In this document: piece after piece, positions 9,570 to 17,340 of the stretch
How the letters are laid out: each line of letters begins with the position of its first letter
Position numbering within the stretch: the stretch's first letter is position 1
Assembly: GCA_964626755.1 (NCBI GenBank)
Contig: CAZVGO010000016.1
Coordinates: forward strand, 18,882-82,881
DNA from: JACDAV01 sp964626755
GTDB taxonomy: Bacteria; Chloroflexota; Limnocylindria; Limnocylindrales; CSP1-4
DNA: 64,000 nt
Reading direction: 5' to 3'
The notes under the pieces: model-generated
Told to the model about the DNA's origin: nothing
The model's input: only the letters and a program-made list of their open reading frames with translations
The model's database searches: none
Position numbers and translations under genes: made by a program

Positions 9570-10019
9570 GTGCGGACCGTTCTCTTCGTCGTCGTGCTCG
9601 CCGCCCTTGCGACCGGTTGCACCACGATCACAGGGACACCGCCGGCGCCCACGCCGGCCGACTTTCCGGGGATCGCCGCCGCCCTCGCCCGGCACGGCGT
9701 CGCAATCGGCAACGTCGTGTCCGGCGACCCCGGCTGCGACGACGCGAACCTCGTGCCCACGGCGATCCGGTTCGAAGCTGCCGGGCTTGACCAGCCGGCC
9801 CCCACCCGCGCCTACATCTACATCTTCCGCAGCCGGGCGACGTTCGACCGACTCCTCCGCGACGTCGCCCGGTGCGCCGGTGCCTTCGTCACGGACGAGG
9901 AGGGCGAGCCGCGGATCGCCGTCTCGCCGTACGTGCTGACCGGGCCGGGGCCGTGGCCGCCCGCGTTCCGGGAGGCCGTGGAGGCAGGCCTGAAGGAGGC
10001 CGCCGGAACGGGAGGATAG
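9570..10019 (+). CDS. Small lipoprotein of unknown function
   Basis: 149 residues from a GTG start placed exactly 6 nt after a -10 box. The signal peptide MRTVLFVVVLAALATGC ends in a good lipobox, so it is lipid-anchored outside the membrane. The mature domain has two further cysteines (GDPGCDD, VARCAGA) and a RSRATFDRLLRDVA helix. No family recognised. Divergent from the acyl-CoA synthetase; no operon partner, as the sortase gene begins 140 nt later. Confidence 0.7.
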   Translation: MRTVLFVVVLAALATGCTTITGTPPAPTPADFPGIAAALARHGVAIGNVVSGDPGCDDANLVPTAIRFEAAGLDQPAPTRAYIYIFRSRATFDRLLRDVARCAGAFVTDEEGEPRIAVSPYVLTGPGPWPPAFREAVEAGLKEAAGTGG

Positions 10020-10159
10020 CCCGATCGGCCCCGATTCCCCGATCGGGCGGGGCAAATGACGATCGTCCGGGTCGCCGACCGGGACCGCTCGACCTTCCCA
10101 TGACCCACGGGACCTCCGGGCCAGGGTGACGCCAGGCCCCGGAGCCGACGCTTCCGGGC

Positions 10160-10975
10160 ATGGACCCCCGTCGCCGTCACCGGCGATTCCTTGCGCCTGC
10201 CTTCGCCGTCGCGCTCGCCCTCGAGCTGTCGCTCGTCGCGGTCGCGATCGGCCCGGCGACGCCCGCGCGTCCGGCCCCGGCCCAGGCCGCGGCCGCCGTA
10301 GCCGCGCGACCCGACGTAGTCGGCGGTCCGCACGACCAGGGTGTCGAGCATCCGGCGGACCGGCTCACGATCTTCCGGGGCGGCACTCCCCGCTGGCTGA
10401 CGACGACCAAGCCCGCCCCCGTCGCACGGCCCGTCGTCAGGAACGTTCCGACGCCAGCCTCCGCGGTGCCGAACGTCGCGGTTGCCGCGACGGCACCGGA
10501 TCCAGCGGTCGCTCCGAAGCCCGCCAAGGCCGCGGCCCCGGTCAAGACAACAGCGCCGGCCGCCAAGACCCCCGCGTCGTACCGGGGCAAGAACCACCTC
10601 TGGATCCCGGCGCTCGGGGTCAACCGCTCGGTGTCGTTCTACGCCTGCTCGCGTTCGACCGCGCTCGCGAACGTTGTCTACCGCTGGGGTTGCGCCGGAA
10701 GCAACAACGTGTACCTGATGGGCCACGCCCACTCGGTGTTCCGCTCGCTCCACAACGCATACGTCAATGGGCGGCTTCGGAAGGGGATGCAGGTCATCTA
10801 CGCCGACGGCAACGGCCGGGTCACGCGCTACAAGATTTCGTACTGGAAGGTCGTCTCGCCCGTCGGCGCCGGTTGGGCCTTCGCCGCGCAGGCCAGCCCG
10901 AGCATGACGCTCCAGACCTGCGTCGGCAAGAACAGCCAGTACCGGCTGGTCGTGCGTCTCGTGAAGAGCGGCTAG
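10160..10975 (+). CDS. Sortase family transpeptidase
   Basis: 271 residues. A basic N-terminus and one helix (about 8-30) give a signal anchor, followed by a 110-residue Ala/Pro linker and a C-terminal sortase beta-barrel. The catalytic triad is visible: His in GHAHSVF (H189 or H191), Cys in MTLQTC (C254) and Arg in YRLVVR (R266). Sortases cleave an LPxTG-like signal and join the protein to the cell wall or to another protein. No LPxTG substrate and no second sortase gene is seen nearby, so its client is elsewhere. The stop codon shares CTAG with the convergent acyl-CoA dehydrogenase. The upstream 140 nt contain no gene. Confidence 0.8.
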   Translation: MDPRRRHRRFLAPAFAVALALELSLVAVAIGPATPARPAPAQAAAAVAARPDVVGGPHDQGVEHPADRLTIFRGGTPRWLTTTKPAPVARPVVRNVPTPASAVPNVAVAATAPDPAVAPKPAKAAAPVKTTAPAAKTPASYRGKNHLWIPALGVNRSVSFYACSRSTALANVVYRWGCAGSNNVYLMGHAHSVFRSLHNAYVNGRLRKGMQVIYADGNGRVTRYKISYWKVVSPVGAGWAFAAQASPSMTLQTCVGKNSQYRLVVRLVKSG

Positions 10976-12138
10976 ACCACCCGCAAGTCGAGGATCTTCC
11001 GGGCGATCACCAGGCGCTGGATCTGGCTCGTGCCCTCGCCGAGCTCGGTCAGCTTCGCGTCACGCAGGTAGCGCTCCACCTTGTACTCCTCGACGTAGCC
11101 GTACCCGCCGTGGACCTGGATCCCGGCGTTCGTCGCCCGCGAGCTGACCTCCGACGCGAACAGCTTCGCCTCGGCGGCGGCGAGGCCGTAGTCACGCCCC
11201 TGGTCCTTGAGCCAGGCGGCCCTATACACGAGCTGTCGCGCCGCCTCGATCTCCGTGGCCATGTCCGCGATCAGGAACGCGACGCCCTGGAAGCTACCGA
11301 TCGGCCGGCCGAACTGCTCCCTCGTGCGGGCATACGGCACGGACGCGTCGAGCGCTGCCTGGGCGAGGCCGAGAGCCAGGGCGCCGATCGAGATCCGGCC
11401 CCCGTCGAGGATCTTGAGGAACGTCCGGAACCCGGTCCCCTGCTCACCGAGCATGTTCGCCGCCGGGACCCGCGCGCCATCGAACAGGAGCTCGCCGGTC
11501 GCCGACGCGTGGAGGCCCATCTTCTCCTCGAGGCGCCCCACGCTGAAGCCGGGCGTCTCCGCCGGCACGATGAACGCGCTGATCTCCGCCTCGCCCTTGT
11601 CGGTCGTCCCGGTTCGGGCGGTGACGACATACGTGCCCGCCTGGCCGGCGTTCGTGATGAATCTCTTGCCGCCGTCGAGCACCCAGCAGCCGCCGTCGGA
11701 CCCGTCCTCGAACCGCGCGGTCGTGCGCGTGCCACCCGCGTCCGAGCCGGCGCCAGGCTCGGTCAGCCCGTACGCGCCGAGGACCTCTCCGGATGCCATT
11801 GGGACGAGGAACTGCTTCTTCTGCTCGGGACTGCCGGCGAGGTGAAGCGGCCCGCAGCCGAGGCTGGTGTGGGCGGCGACGATCAACCCGAGCGATCCCC
11901 ACACCCGGCCGATCTCCTCGATCGCGATCGCGTAGGCGAGGGTGTCCATCCCGGCCCCACCCTCGTCCTCCGGGATCGGAATGCCGAGCCAGCCCATCTC
12001 GCCGAGCTGCCGGACGATCTCGGCCGGGAATCTCCGCTCACGTTCGTGGCGGTCGACGACGGGCGCGACCTCGTTGGCGAGGAAGTCGCGAATCGTGTCG
12101 CGCAGGAGAGCGTGCTCGGTGGAGAGGTCGTAGTCCAT
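10972..12138 (-). CDS. Acyl-CoA dehydrogenase
   Basis: 388 residues, normal length. FAD-dependent alpha,beta-dehydrogenation of an acyl-CoA thioester in fatty-acid or branched-chain amino-acid catabolism. Motifs: YGLTEPGAGSDAGGT and KRFITNAGQAGTYVV (FAD/substrate binding), REQFGRPIGSFQ, and C-terminal QVHGGYGYVEEYKVERY with the glutamate expected for a short- or medium-chain enzyme (the GGYGY-x-x-E type). The ATG has a TACCCT box 7 nt upstream. The nearby acyl-CoA synthetase could supply its substrate, but the two are not in one operon. Exact chain length cannot be told. Confidence 0.9.
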   Translation of the reverse strand: MDYDLSTEHALLRDTIRDFLANEVAPVVDRHERERRFPAEIVRQLGEMGWLGIPIPEDEGGAGMDTLAYAIAIEEIGRVWGSLGLIVAAHTSLGCGPLHLAGSPEQKKQFLVPMASGEVLGAYGLTEPGAGSDAGGTRTTARFEDGSDGGCWVLDGGKRFITNAGQAGTYVVTARTGTTDKGEAEISAFIVPAETPGFSVGRLEEKMGLHASATGELLFDGARVPAANMLGEQGTGFRTFLKILDGGRISIGALALGLAQAALDASVPYARTREQFGRPIGSFQGVAFLIADMATEIEAARQLVYRAAWLKDQGRDYGLAAAEAKLFASEVSSRATNAGIQVHGGYGYVEEYKVERYLRDAKLTELGEGTSQIQRLVIARKILDLRVV

Positions 12139-12145
12139 TGGCGCG

Positions 12146-12151
12146 AGGGTA
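12146..12151 (-). promoter_or_regulatory. -10 box of acyl-CoA dehydrogenase gene
   Basis: TACCCT on the minus strand, seven bases before the ATG at 12138. Same near-leaderless spacing as other genes in the window. Confidence 0.5.
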
Positions 12152-12194
12152 ACGCACCCGGCCGCCCTGGTCAGCGGCGCACCGGGTCCGGTGC

Positions 12195-12200
12195 TAGCCT
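12195..12200 (+). promoter_or_regulatory. -10 box, leaderless promoter of SufR-like regulator
   Basis: CGGTGCTAGCCT then TCGCGG then the GTG start at 12207: extended -10 with a 6-nt gap, nearly identical to the element at 9551-9563. Confidence 0.6.
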
Positions 12201-12206
12201 TCGCGG

Positions 12207-12929
12207 GTGCCCGAGCAACACGTCACTGCCGGCGCCGACACCGCTCCGCGTCCCGGCAGATACGCGGGCGCAAACGGCGGACAGGCAACGCTCGGCGCCT
12301 CGCCCTCGTCGCTGCGCAGGGAGATCCTCGTCCGCCTCCGCCACGACGGCCCCGGCTCGCCCGATCAGCTCGCCACCCGCATCGGCGCAAGCCGGACCGG
12401 TATCCTCCAGCAGCTGAGGGCCCTCGAGGCCGCGCACCTCGTCTCGCGCCAGACCGTTCGCCACGGTGTCGGCCGGCCACGCCACGTGTACGACGTCACG
12501 CCGGACGCCCAGGATCTCTTCCCGTCGAACTACGACGGGCTGGCCGCGGGGCTGCTCGAGGCCATCGGCGTCGTCGGTGGCGAGAACCTCGTCGAGGAGG
12601 TGTTCGCGGCCCGACGCCGGCAGATCGGGGAACGCGTCCGTCGCAAGTTGGCCGAGCGGGTCGGCCACGACGCGCCGCTGTCGGCCCGCGTCCGGGAGCT
12701 GGCGGTCATCCAGGACGAGCAGGGCTACCTCGCCGAGACGACCCTCGAGCCGGACGGGACGATCCGGCTACGCGAGCACAACTGCGCGATCTACCACGTC
12801 GCGCAGGGGGCGGCCGCGGCGTGCCAGGCGGAGCTCGACCTCTTCCGGGAGATCCTCGGCGCGAAGGTCGTGCGCGAGACGCACATCGCGTCGGGCGACC
12901 GCTGCTGTACCTACCGCATCGCTGAGTAG
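12207..12929 (+). CDS. SufR-like helix-turn-helix regulator with Fe-S type cysteines
   Basis: 240 residues; GTG start fixed by the -10 box. An N-terminal winged helix of ArsR/DeoR type (REILVRLRHDGPGSPDQLA ... SRTGILQQLRALEA) is followed by a dimer region and a C-terminal cysteine cluster: C193 (HNCAIY), C206 (AACQAE) and C233-C234 (DRCCTY). The C-x12-C spacing and the C-terminal cysteine match SufR-type regulators that sense iron-sulfur status and repress suf operons. No suf genes are in the window, so its targets may lie elsewhere; the adjacent genes are transcribed away from or towards it. Confidence 0.75.
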   Translation: MPEQHVTAGADTAPRPGRYAGANGGQATLGASPSSLRREILVRLRHDGPGSPDQLATRIGASRTGILQQLRALEAAHLVSRQTVRHGVGRPRHVYDVTPDAQDLFPSNYDGLAAGLLEAIGVVGGENLVEEVFAARRRQIGERVRRKLAERVGHDAPLSARVRELAVIQDEQGYLAETTLEPDGTIRLREHNCAIYHVAQGAAAACQAELDLFREILGAKVVRETHIASGDRCCTYRIAE

Positions 12930-12933
12930 CGGC

Positions 12934-13986
12934 CTAGGCTTCCTCGCGCTCGACGACCGTGCGCCGCGCCGGGAGCCGGCTGGACGCGGTGACGTCCGTC
13001 ACGTTCGGAACGAACGACGCCGCGAGGGACGTCTCGGCGACGAGCCTCTGGTCCTCCGGCGACAGGATCCCGAGCCGGCCGAGCTGGGCGAGCTCGTCAC
13101 GGATGTACGTCTTGAGGAGCTCCGGGCCGTCGGTGTTGATCGTGAACCGGACCTCGTTTCGGCGGAGCGTGTCGAAGATCCAGCGGAATTCGTCCCAGCC
13201 GGACACGACGCGGGTGTTGAGATTCGATGTCGGGCAGATCTCGAGGACGATCCCCCGCTCCCGGATCATCTCCATCGCGCGCGGGTCGTAGGCGGCCTTC
13301 ACGCCGTGCCCGATCCGGTCGGGTTCGAGCAGCTCGACGACCCGGGCGATCTCGTCGACCGGGCCCGCCTCACCGGTATGCACCGTCAGCCCGAGGCCGA
13401 ACTGGCGCGCCCGTCGGAAGAGCCTCCGGTAATCGGCCACCCGGAACGTCGCCGATTCGGGGCCCGCGATGTCGATCCCGATGACGCCCCGATCGCGCCA
13501 CCCGATCGCCTTCTCCGCGATGATCTCGTTGAGCTCGTACGGAAAGGCTCGGTCGAGGCAGAAGATCAGGCCGGGCTTTACCGGATATTCGAGGGTCGCC
13601 CTGTCCATCCCGCGCACGGCTGCCGCGATGATGTGGTCGAGGTCCTGCTCGCCGCCCCGGTTCCGCTTCATCGGGTTGAACCGGAGCTCCATCGTCGTGA
13701 CGTTGTTCTTCCGGTATCCGCCGCCGACGACCTCGTAGACGCTCCGTTCGACGGCCAGCGGCGAGCTCTGGATGAGCTCGGTCCAGTGGAAGAGCTGGAG
13801 GTACCCGTCGAACGACCGCGATCTCGGGGAGACCGTGATCATGTCCCGGAATTCCCAGTAGTCCTTCGTCGGGAGCTTGATCCCCTGGGCGTGGGCGATG
13901 CCCCACATGATCGCCGGGGTCACCGCGCCGCCGAGGTGGCAGTGGAGCTCCGCCAACGGGACCTTCCGGGAGAGCGCGCGCACCAT
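12934..13986 (-). CDS. Adenosine-deaminase family hydrolase
   Basis: 350 residues. Zinc hydrolase of the adenosine/adenine deaminase family (TIM barrel). Metal and catalytic motifs: HCH near residue 15-17 (ELHCHLGGA), HTGEAG, RIGHGVKA, EICPTSNLNT, and INTDGPELL. In most adenosine deaminases the last motif reads TDDP or SDDP; here the second Asp, which contacts the purine in characterised enzymes, is Gly. The zinc-ligand Asp remains, so a deaminase or related amidohydrolase with altered substrate preference is likely. ATG start preceded by TATCCT at 6 nt. Converges with the SufR-like gene, stops 4 nt apart. Confidence 0.8.
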   Translation of the reverse strand: MVRALSRKVPLAELHCHLGGAVTPAIMWGIAHAQGIKLPTKDYWEFRDMITVSPRSRSFDGYLQLFHWTELIQSSPLAVERSVYEVVGGGYRKNNVTTMELRFNPMKRNRGGEQDLDHIIAAAVRGMDRATLEYPVKPGLIFCLDRAFPYELNEIIAEKAIGWRDRGVIGIDIAGPESATFRVADYRRLFRRARQFGLGLTVHTGEAGPVDEIARVVELLEPDRIGHGVKAAYDPRAMEMIRERGIVLEICPTSNLNTRVVSGWDEFRWIFDTLRRNEVRFTINTDGPELLKTYIRDELAQLGRLGILSPEDQRLVAETSLAASFVPNVTDVTASSRLPARRTVVEREEA

Positions 13987-13992
13987 GATCTG

Positions 13993-13998
13993 AGGATA
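13993..13998 (-). promoter_or_regulatory. -10 box, leaderless promoter of the deaminase-family gene
   Basis: TATCCT, six bases (CAGATC), then ATG at 13986. TATCCT is a close match to the TATAAT consensus. Confidence 0.6.
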
Positions 13999-14024
13999 GC
14001 CCGAACCGGAGCCGCCGGCCGACG

Positions 14025-14621
14025 TCAGTCGCAGAGAAAGAAGTACTTGGACCCTGGGTGGCGGACGAGCTGGAGGACCGCCCCGCCTTCCGTAACGACG
14101 ATGGCGGTGTCCGGCGAATTCAGCGTGAACCGGGCATTGGCGCTGTTGACGAGATCAAGCGACTCGGGATCGATCATGCCCACCGGGTCCCAGAAGCTGC
14201 CGTCGATGTCGATTCCACTGCCGAGGCCGCAATGGCCGAGGGTGAATTCGCCAGTCGGCGCCGACAGGCGTGGCGATTGGGGGCTCACCTCGACGATCGC
14301 GCTCGGGATGTTCTCCCAGGCGACGGTGGCGCCATCGACCTCGATCTGGATGTTCAATGACATCCGCCCGTCGCTGAACTCGACCCAGATGCCGCCGATC
14401 CACACGCCTCGCTCGGAGCCAGGACAGGGGCCGTCGCACTGCTTTCGGCTGACCGCGACGTACGAGGGCGTCGTCCCGGGCAGGTTGACCGCGACGGCAG
14501 CGAGGGCCTGTTCGCACTGCGCCGCCAGGAGACCGACGCACGCCGTCGGCATCCGGCTCGGCGGCGTCGAGGGTCCGGTTGACGGCGACGTCGCGCCGCA
14601 TGCCGCCAGGGTGACCGCCAA
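14025..14621 (-). CDS. Lipoprotein of unknown function
   Basis: About 198 residues from a TTG at 14621. The sequence before the lipobox (TLAACG) continues in frame upstream as a hydrophobic stretch (ACLLILAV) back to a stop that overlaps the lipA stop, with no ATG or GTG, so the true start is unresolved; a CTG or TTG a few codons upstream would give a better signal peptide. Mature protein has a Ser/Thr/Pro linker and several cysteines (RKQCDGPCPGS). No family recognised. It follows lipA on the same strand and may be cotranscribed with it. Confidence 0.6.
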   Translation of the reverse strand: MAVTLAACGATSPSTGPSTPPSRMPTACVGLLAAQCEQALAAVAVNLPGTTPSYVAVSRKQCDGPCPGSERGVWIGGIWVEFSDGRMSLNIQIEVDGATVAWENIPSAIVEVSPQSPRLSAPTGEFTLGHCGLGSGIDIDGSFWDPVGMIDPESLDLVNSANARFTLNSPDTAIVVTEGGAVLQLVRHPGSKYFFLCD

Positions 14622-14657
14622 GATCAGCAGGCAGGCGCGGCCGGACCGTGTCGTGCG

Positions 14658-15710
14658 TCAGCCCGCCAGCGGGACGACGCGGCCTTCCGCGTCGAGGGTT
14701 GCCTGGCCGCGGAGTCGCTTGAGCTCGGCGCCGGGGACCTGGTCGCGGGCGTGATAACTCGACCGCACGAGCGGCCCGGACTCGACGTGCCGGAAGCCGA
14801 GCGCGAGGGCTTCGGTCTTCATCTCGGCGAACTCGTCCGGGTGGTAGTAGCGCTCGAGCGGGAGGTGGTTCGGCGAGGGGCGCAGGTACTGCCCGATCGT
14901 CAGGATGTCGCAGTCGACCTGGCGCAGCGCGACGAATGCCGCCGACAGCTCGTCGCGCGTCTCGCCCAGGCCAACCATCAGGGAGCTCTTCGTATGCACG
15001 GCGTACGGGATCTCGGCGGCGTATGTCCTGGCCCGCTCGAGCACTCCCAACGTCCGGTCCCAGCGAGCCCTCTTGCGGACGGGCTTCTGGAGTCGCTCGA
15101 CGGTCTCGAGGTTGTGGTTGAGGATGTCCGGCTGCGCCGCCATGACCGCCCGGAGCGGCGCCTCCTCCCCGTTGAAGTCGGGGATGAGGACTTCGACGCC
15201 CATTCCGGGCACCGCATCGCGTAGCCGCCGAATCGTGTCGGCGAACACGTGCGCGCCGCCGTCCCGCAGGTCGTCGCGGGCGACGCTCGTGACGACGACG
15301 TGCTCGAGGCCGAGTTGCGAGATCGCCTCGGCCACGCGCCGCGGCTCGTCCTCGTCGAACCACGTGGGCCGGCCCGTCTTCACGTTGCAGAACCCGCAGG
15401 CCCGGGTGCACGTGTCGCCGAGGATCATGATCGTGGCGGTTCGCTGGTCCCAGCACTCCCCGATGTTCGGGCAGTGGGCCTCCTCGCAGACCGTGTTCAG
15501 GTTGAGCCCGCGGAGCAGCCCCTTCAGCTCGTGGTAGTTGTTGCCGGACGGGATCCGGGCGCGGATCCAGTCGGGGTGGCGGCGGAGGGCAGTCGAGCCG
15601 TCGGCGGCCGTCTGGCCGGCCGACCCGCCGCCGAGGGCGATCGTCAGCGGTTCGGCCGCCCCGTGGGCGTGGCCGCCCGGCGGCGTGTACATCGTGAGCT
15701 CGCGGGCCAT
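14658..15710 (-). CDS. lipA: Lipoyl synthase
   Basis: 350 residues. Radical-SAM enzyme that inserts two sulfurs into protein-bound octanoyl groups to make lipoate. Both cluster motifs are present: the auxiliary 4Fe-4S motif CEEAHCPNIGEC and the radical-SAM motif CTRACGFC, and the C-terminus has the conserved region RSSYHARDQ with the R-S-S-Y motif. About 60 N-terminal residues precede the core and have no known role. ATG at 15710 has TACACT 6 nt upstream. Its product is needed by the E2 component encoded by the next gene on the strand (15774-17255). No lipB or lipM is seen. Confidence 0.95.
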   Translation of the reverse strand: MARELTMYTPPGGHAHGAAEPLTIALGGGSAGQTAADGSTALRRHPDWIRARIPSGNNYHELKGLLRGLNLNTVCEEAHCPNIGECWDQRTATIMILGDTCTRACGFCNVKTGRPTWFDEDEPRRVAEAISQLGLEHVVVTSVARDDLRDGGAHVFADTIRRLRDAVPGMGVEVLIPDFNGEEAPLRAVMAAQPDILNHNLETVERLQKPVRKRARWDRTLGVLERARTYAAEIPYAVHTKSSLMVGLGETRDELSAAFVALRQVDCDILTIGQYLRPSPNHLPLERYYHPDEFAEMKTEALALGFRHVESGPLVRSSYHARDQVPGAELKRLRGQATLDAEGRVVPLAG

Positions 15711-15716
15711 GGCCGG

Positions 15717-15722
15717 AGTGTA
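15717..15722 (-). promoter_or_regulatory. -10 box, leaderless promoter of lipA
   Basis: TACACT, then CCGGCC, then the ATG at 15710. Confidence 0.55.
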
Positions 15723-15773
15723 GTCAGGGAACGCCGAAGGTGTCGCGCAGCCGGTCTCGGGGTCGCGCCGCCT

Positions 15774-17255
15774 TCAGTAGATCGGGGTGTTCGGTCCCAC
15801 CGACTCGAGCCACGACTTGATGTCGCGCAGCAGCGCAGCGCCGCTCGCGCCGTCGTTGGCGCGGTGATCCACGCCGAGAACCATGTTCATCACCGATCGG
15901 ATCGCGATGACCTCGCCGTCCGGGGTCGCGACGACGACCGGGCGCCGGGTGATCGCCTCCATCGTCACGATCCCGACCTCCGGGACGTTGAGGATCGGCA
16001 TGACGAGGTTCGTGCCGAGGTAGCCGGTGTTATCGATGGTGAACGTGCCACCGCCGAAGTCGTCGACCTTGAACTTGCCGATCTTGGCCCGCGAGGCGAC
16101 GTCTGCGATCGCGGTGTTGAGCCCGTGGATTGACAGCTGGTCGGCGTCGCGGATGACCGGCACGATCAGGCCCTCGTCGACGGCGACGGCCACCCCGACG
16201 TTGATCCGGCGCTTCGCGAGCAGGCCCTGCTCCGTCCAGTGCGCGTTGAACGTCGGGCTCTGCTTGAGCGCCTCGGCCACGGCCTTCACGACGAACGGCA
16301 CGTAGCTGAGCGACATGCCCTCCTTCGCCTGGTAGTCGCGCTTCGCCCGATCGCGGAACGCGACAAGGGGCGTTGCGTCGACCTCCATCTGGACGTACGC
16401 ATGGGGCGCCAGGAGCGCCTTCGTCATCTGCGCGGCAATGCCCTTGCGCATCTGGGTCATGGGCACGAGGACCTCGTCCGCGCCGGCCGGGAACTCGATA
16501 CGCTGACCGGCCGGAGCTGCGGGCCGGCCTGACGTGGCCGCGGCCGGCGTTGATGGCGCAGGTTGCGCGGGGGCCGCGGTCTGAGCCACCGCCGGAGCCG
16601 ACGCGGCGGCCGCGGACTGGCCGTTGACCGGTTGGCCCGTGCGCTGCGATTCCACGAAGTTCGTGACGTCGTCGCGGGTGATCCGGCCACCACCGCCGGT
16701 CCCGACGATCTGAGCCGCGGTGAGGCCGTGCTCCCGGAGGAGTCGCCGGACCGCGGGGGTCATCCGGGCGTCGGCGCTACCGGGCGCCTCGGTGGCCGTG
16801 GCCGTCGGAGGAGCGGCCGCCGACGCAGCTGCACGCTCGGGGGCGGCACGTTCGGGTCGCTCGTCGGACCCGGCCGGTCCCTGAGCCGGTCCCTGAGCCG
16901 CCGACGCGGTCACTGGCTCGGCCGGCGCGGCTTCCTTCGCGGCCGGGGGCGCTTCCTTCTCCGTCGCGACCGCTGCAGCCTTGGGCGGAGCATCCGCCGC
17001 CGCGCTGCCGCCGGCCTCGTCGGCGGTCTCGATGACCGCGATCTCGGCATTGTTCGGGACGGTCGCGCCTTCCTCGACGAGGATCTCCGTGAGCACGCCC
17101 TCGAACGGCGAGGGCACCTCGGCGTTGACCTTGTCGGTGATTACCTCGAGGAGCGGCTCGTACTTGGCGACCTTGTCGCCGGGCTTCTTGAGCCACTTGC
17201 CGATCGTCCCCTCGGCAACGCTCTCGCCGAGCTGGGGCATCGTCACCTTGGCCAC
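15774..17255 (-). CDS. Dihydrolipoamide acyltransferase (E2) of a 2-oxoacid dehydrogenase complex
   Basis: About 493 residues from the GTG at 17255, chosen because it begins VAKVTMPQLGESVAEG and has GGAGG 12 nt upstream; the frame stays open further upstream without coding character. One lipoyl domain (1-78) with the acceptor lysine in ITDKVNAE (K42), an Ala/Pro linker, a peripheral-subunit-binding domain (TPAVRRLLREHGLTAAQIVG), another linker, and the catalytic domain ending in DHRANDG, the HxxxDG active site. Transfers the acyl group from lipoamide to CoA. Works with E1 and E3 encoded at 19593-23147, although other genes lie between. Branched-chain or pyruvate specificity cannot be fixed. 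Confidence 0.9.
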   Translation of the reverse strand: MAKVTMPQLGESVAEGTIGKWLKKPGDKVAKYEPLLEVITDKVNAEVPSPFEGVLTEILVEEGATVPNNAEIAVIETADEAGGSAAADAPPKAAAVATEKEAPPAAKEAAPAEPVTASAAQGPAQGPAGSDERPERAAPERAAASAAAPPTATATEAPGSADARMTPAVRRLLREHGLTAAQIVGTGGGGRITRDDVTNFVESQRTGQPVNGQSAAAASAPAVAQTAAPAQPAPSTPAAATSGRPAAPAGQRIEFPAGADEVLVPMTQMRKGIAAQMTKALLAPHAYVQMEVDATPLVAFRDRAKRDYQAKEGMSLSYVPFVVKAVAEALKQSPTFNAHWTEQGLLAKRRINVGVAVAVDEGLIVPVIRDADQLSIHGLNTAIADVASRAKIGKFKVDDFGGGTFTIDNTGYLGTNLVMPILNVPEVGIVTMEAITRRPVVVATPDGEVIAIRSVMNMVLGVDHRANDGASGAALLRDIKSWLESVGPNTPIY

Positions 17256-17328
17256 TGGTGCGTTCCTCCGGCTTCTTGCGGGCCTAGTGTCGCGCATCCG
17301 GCCGGCGCACGCCCGATGCCTCGCCCGG

Positions 17329-17334
17329 TATCGT
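17329..17334 (+). promoter_or_regulatory. -10 box, leaderless promoter of the AlkZ-like gene
   Basis: TATCGT, then CGCCAC, then the ATG at 17341. Confidence 0.6.
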
Positions 17335-17340
17335 CGCCAC

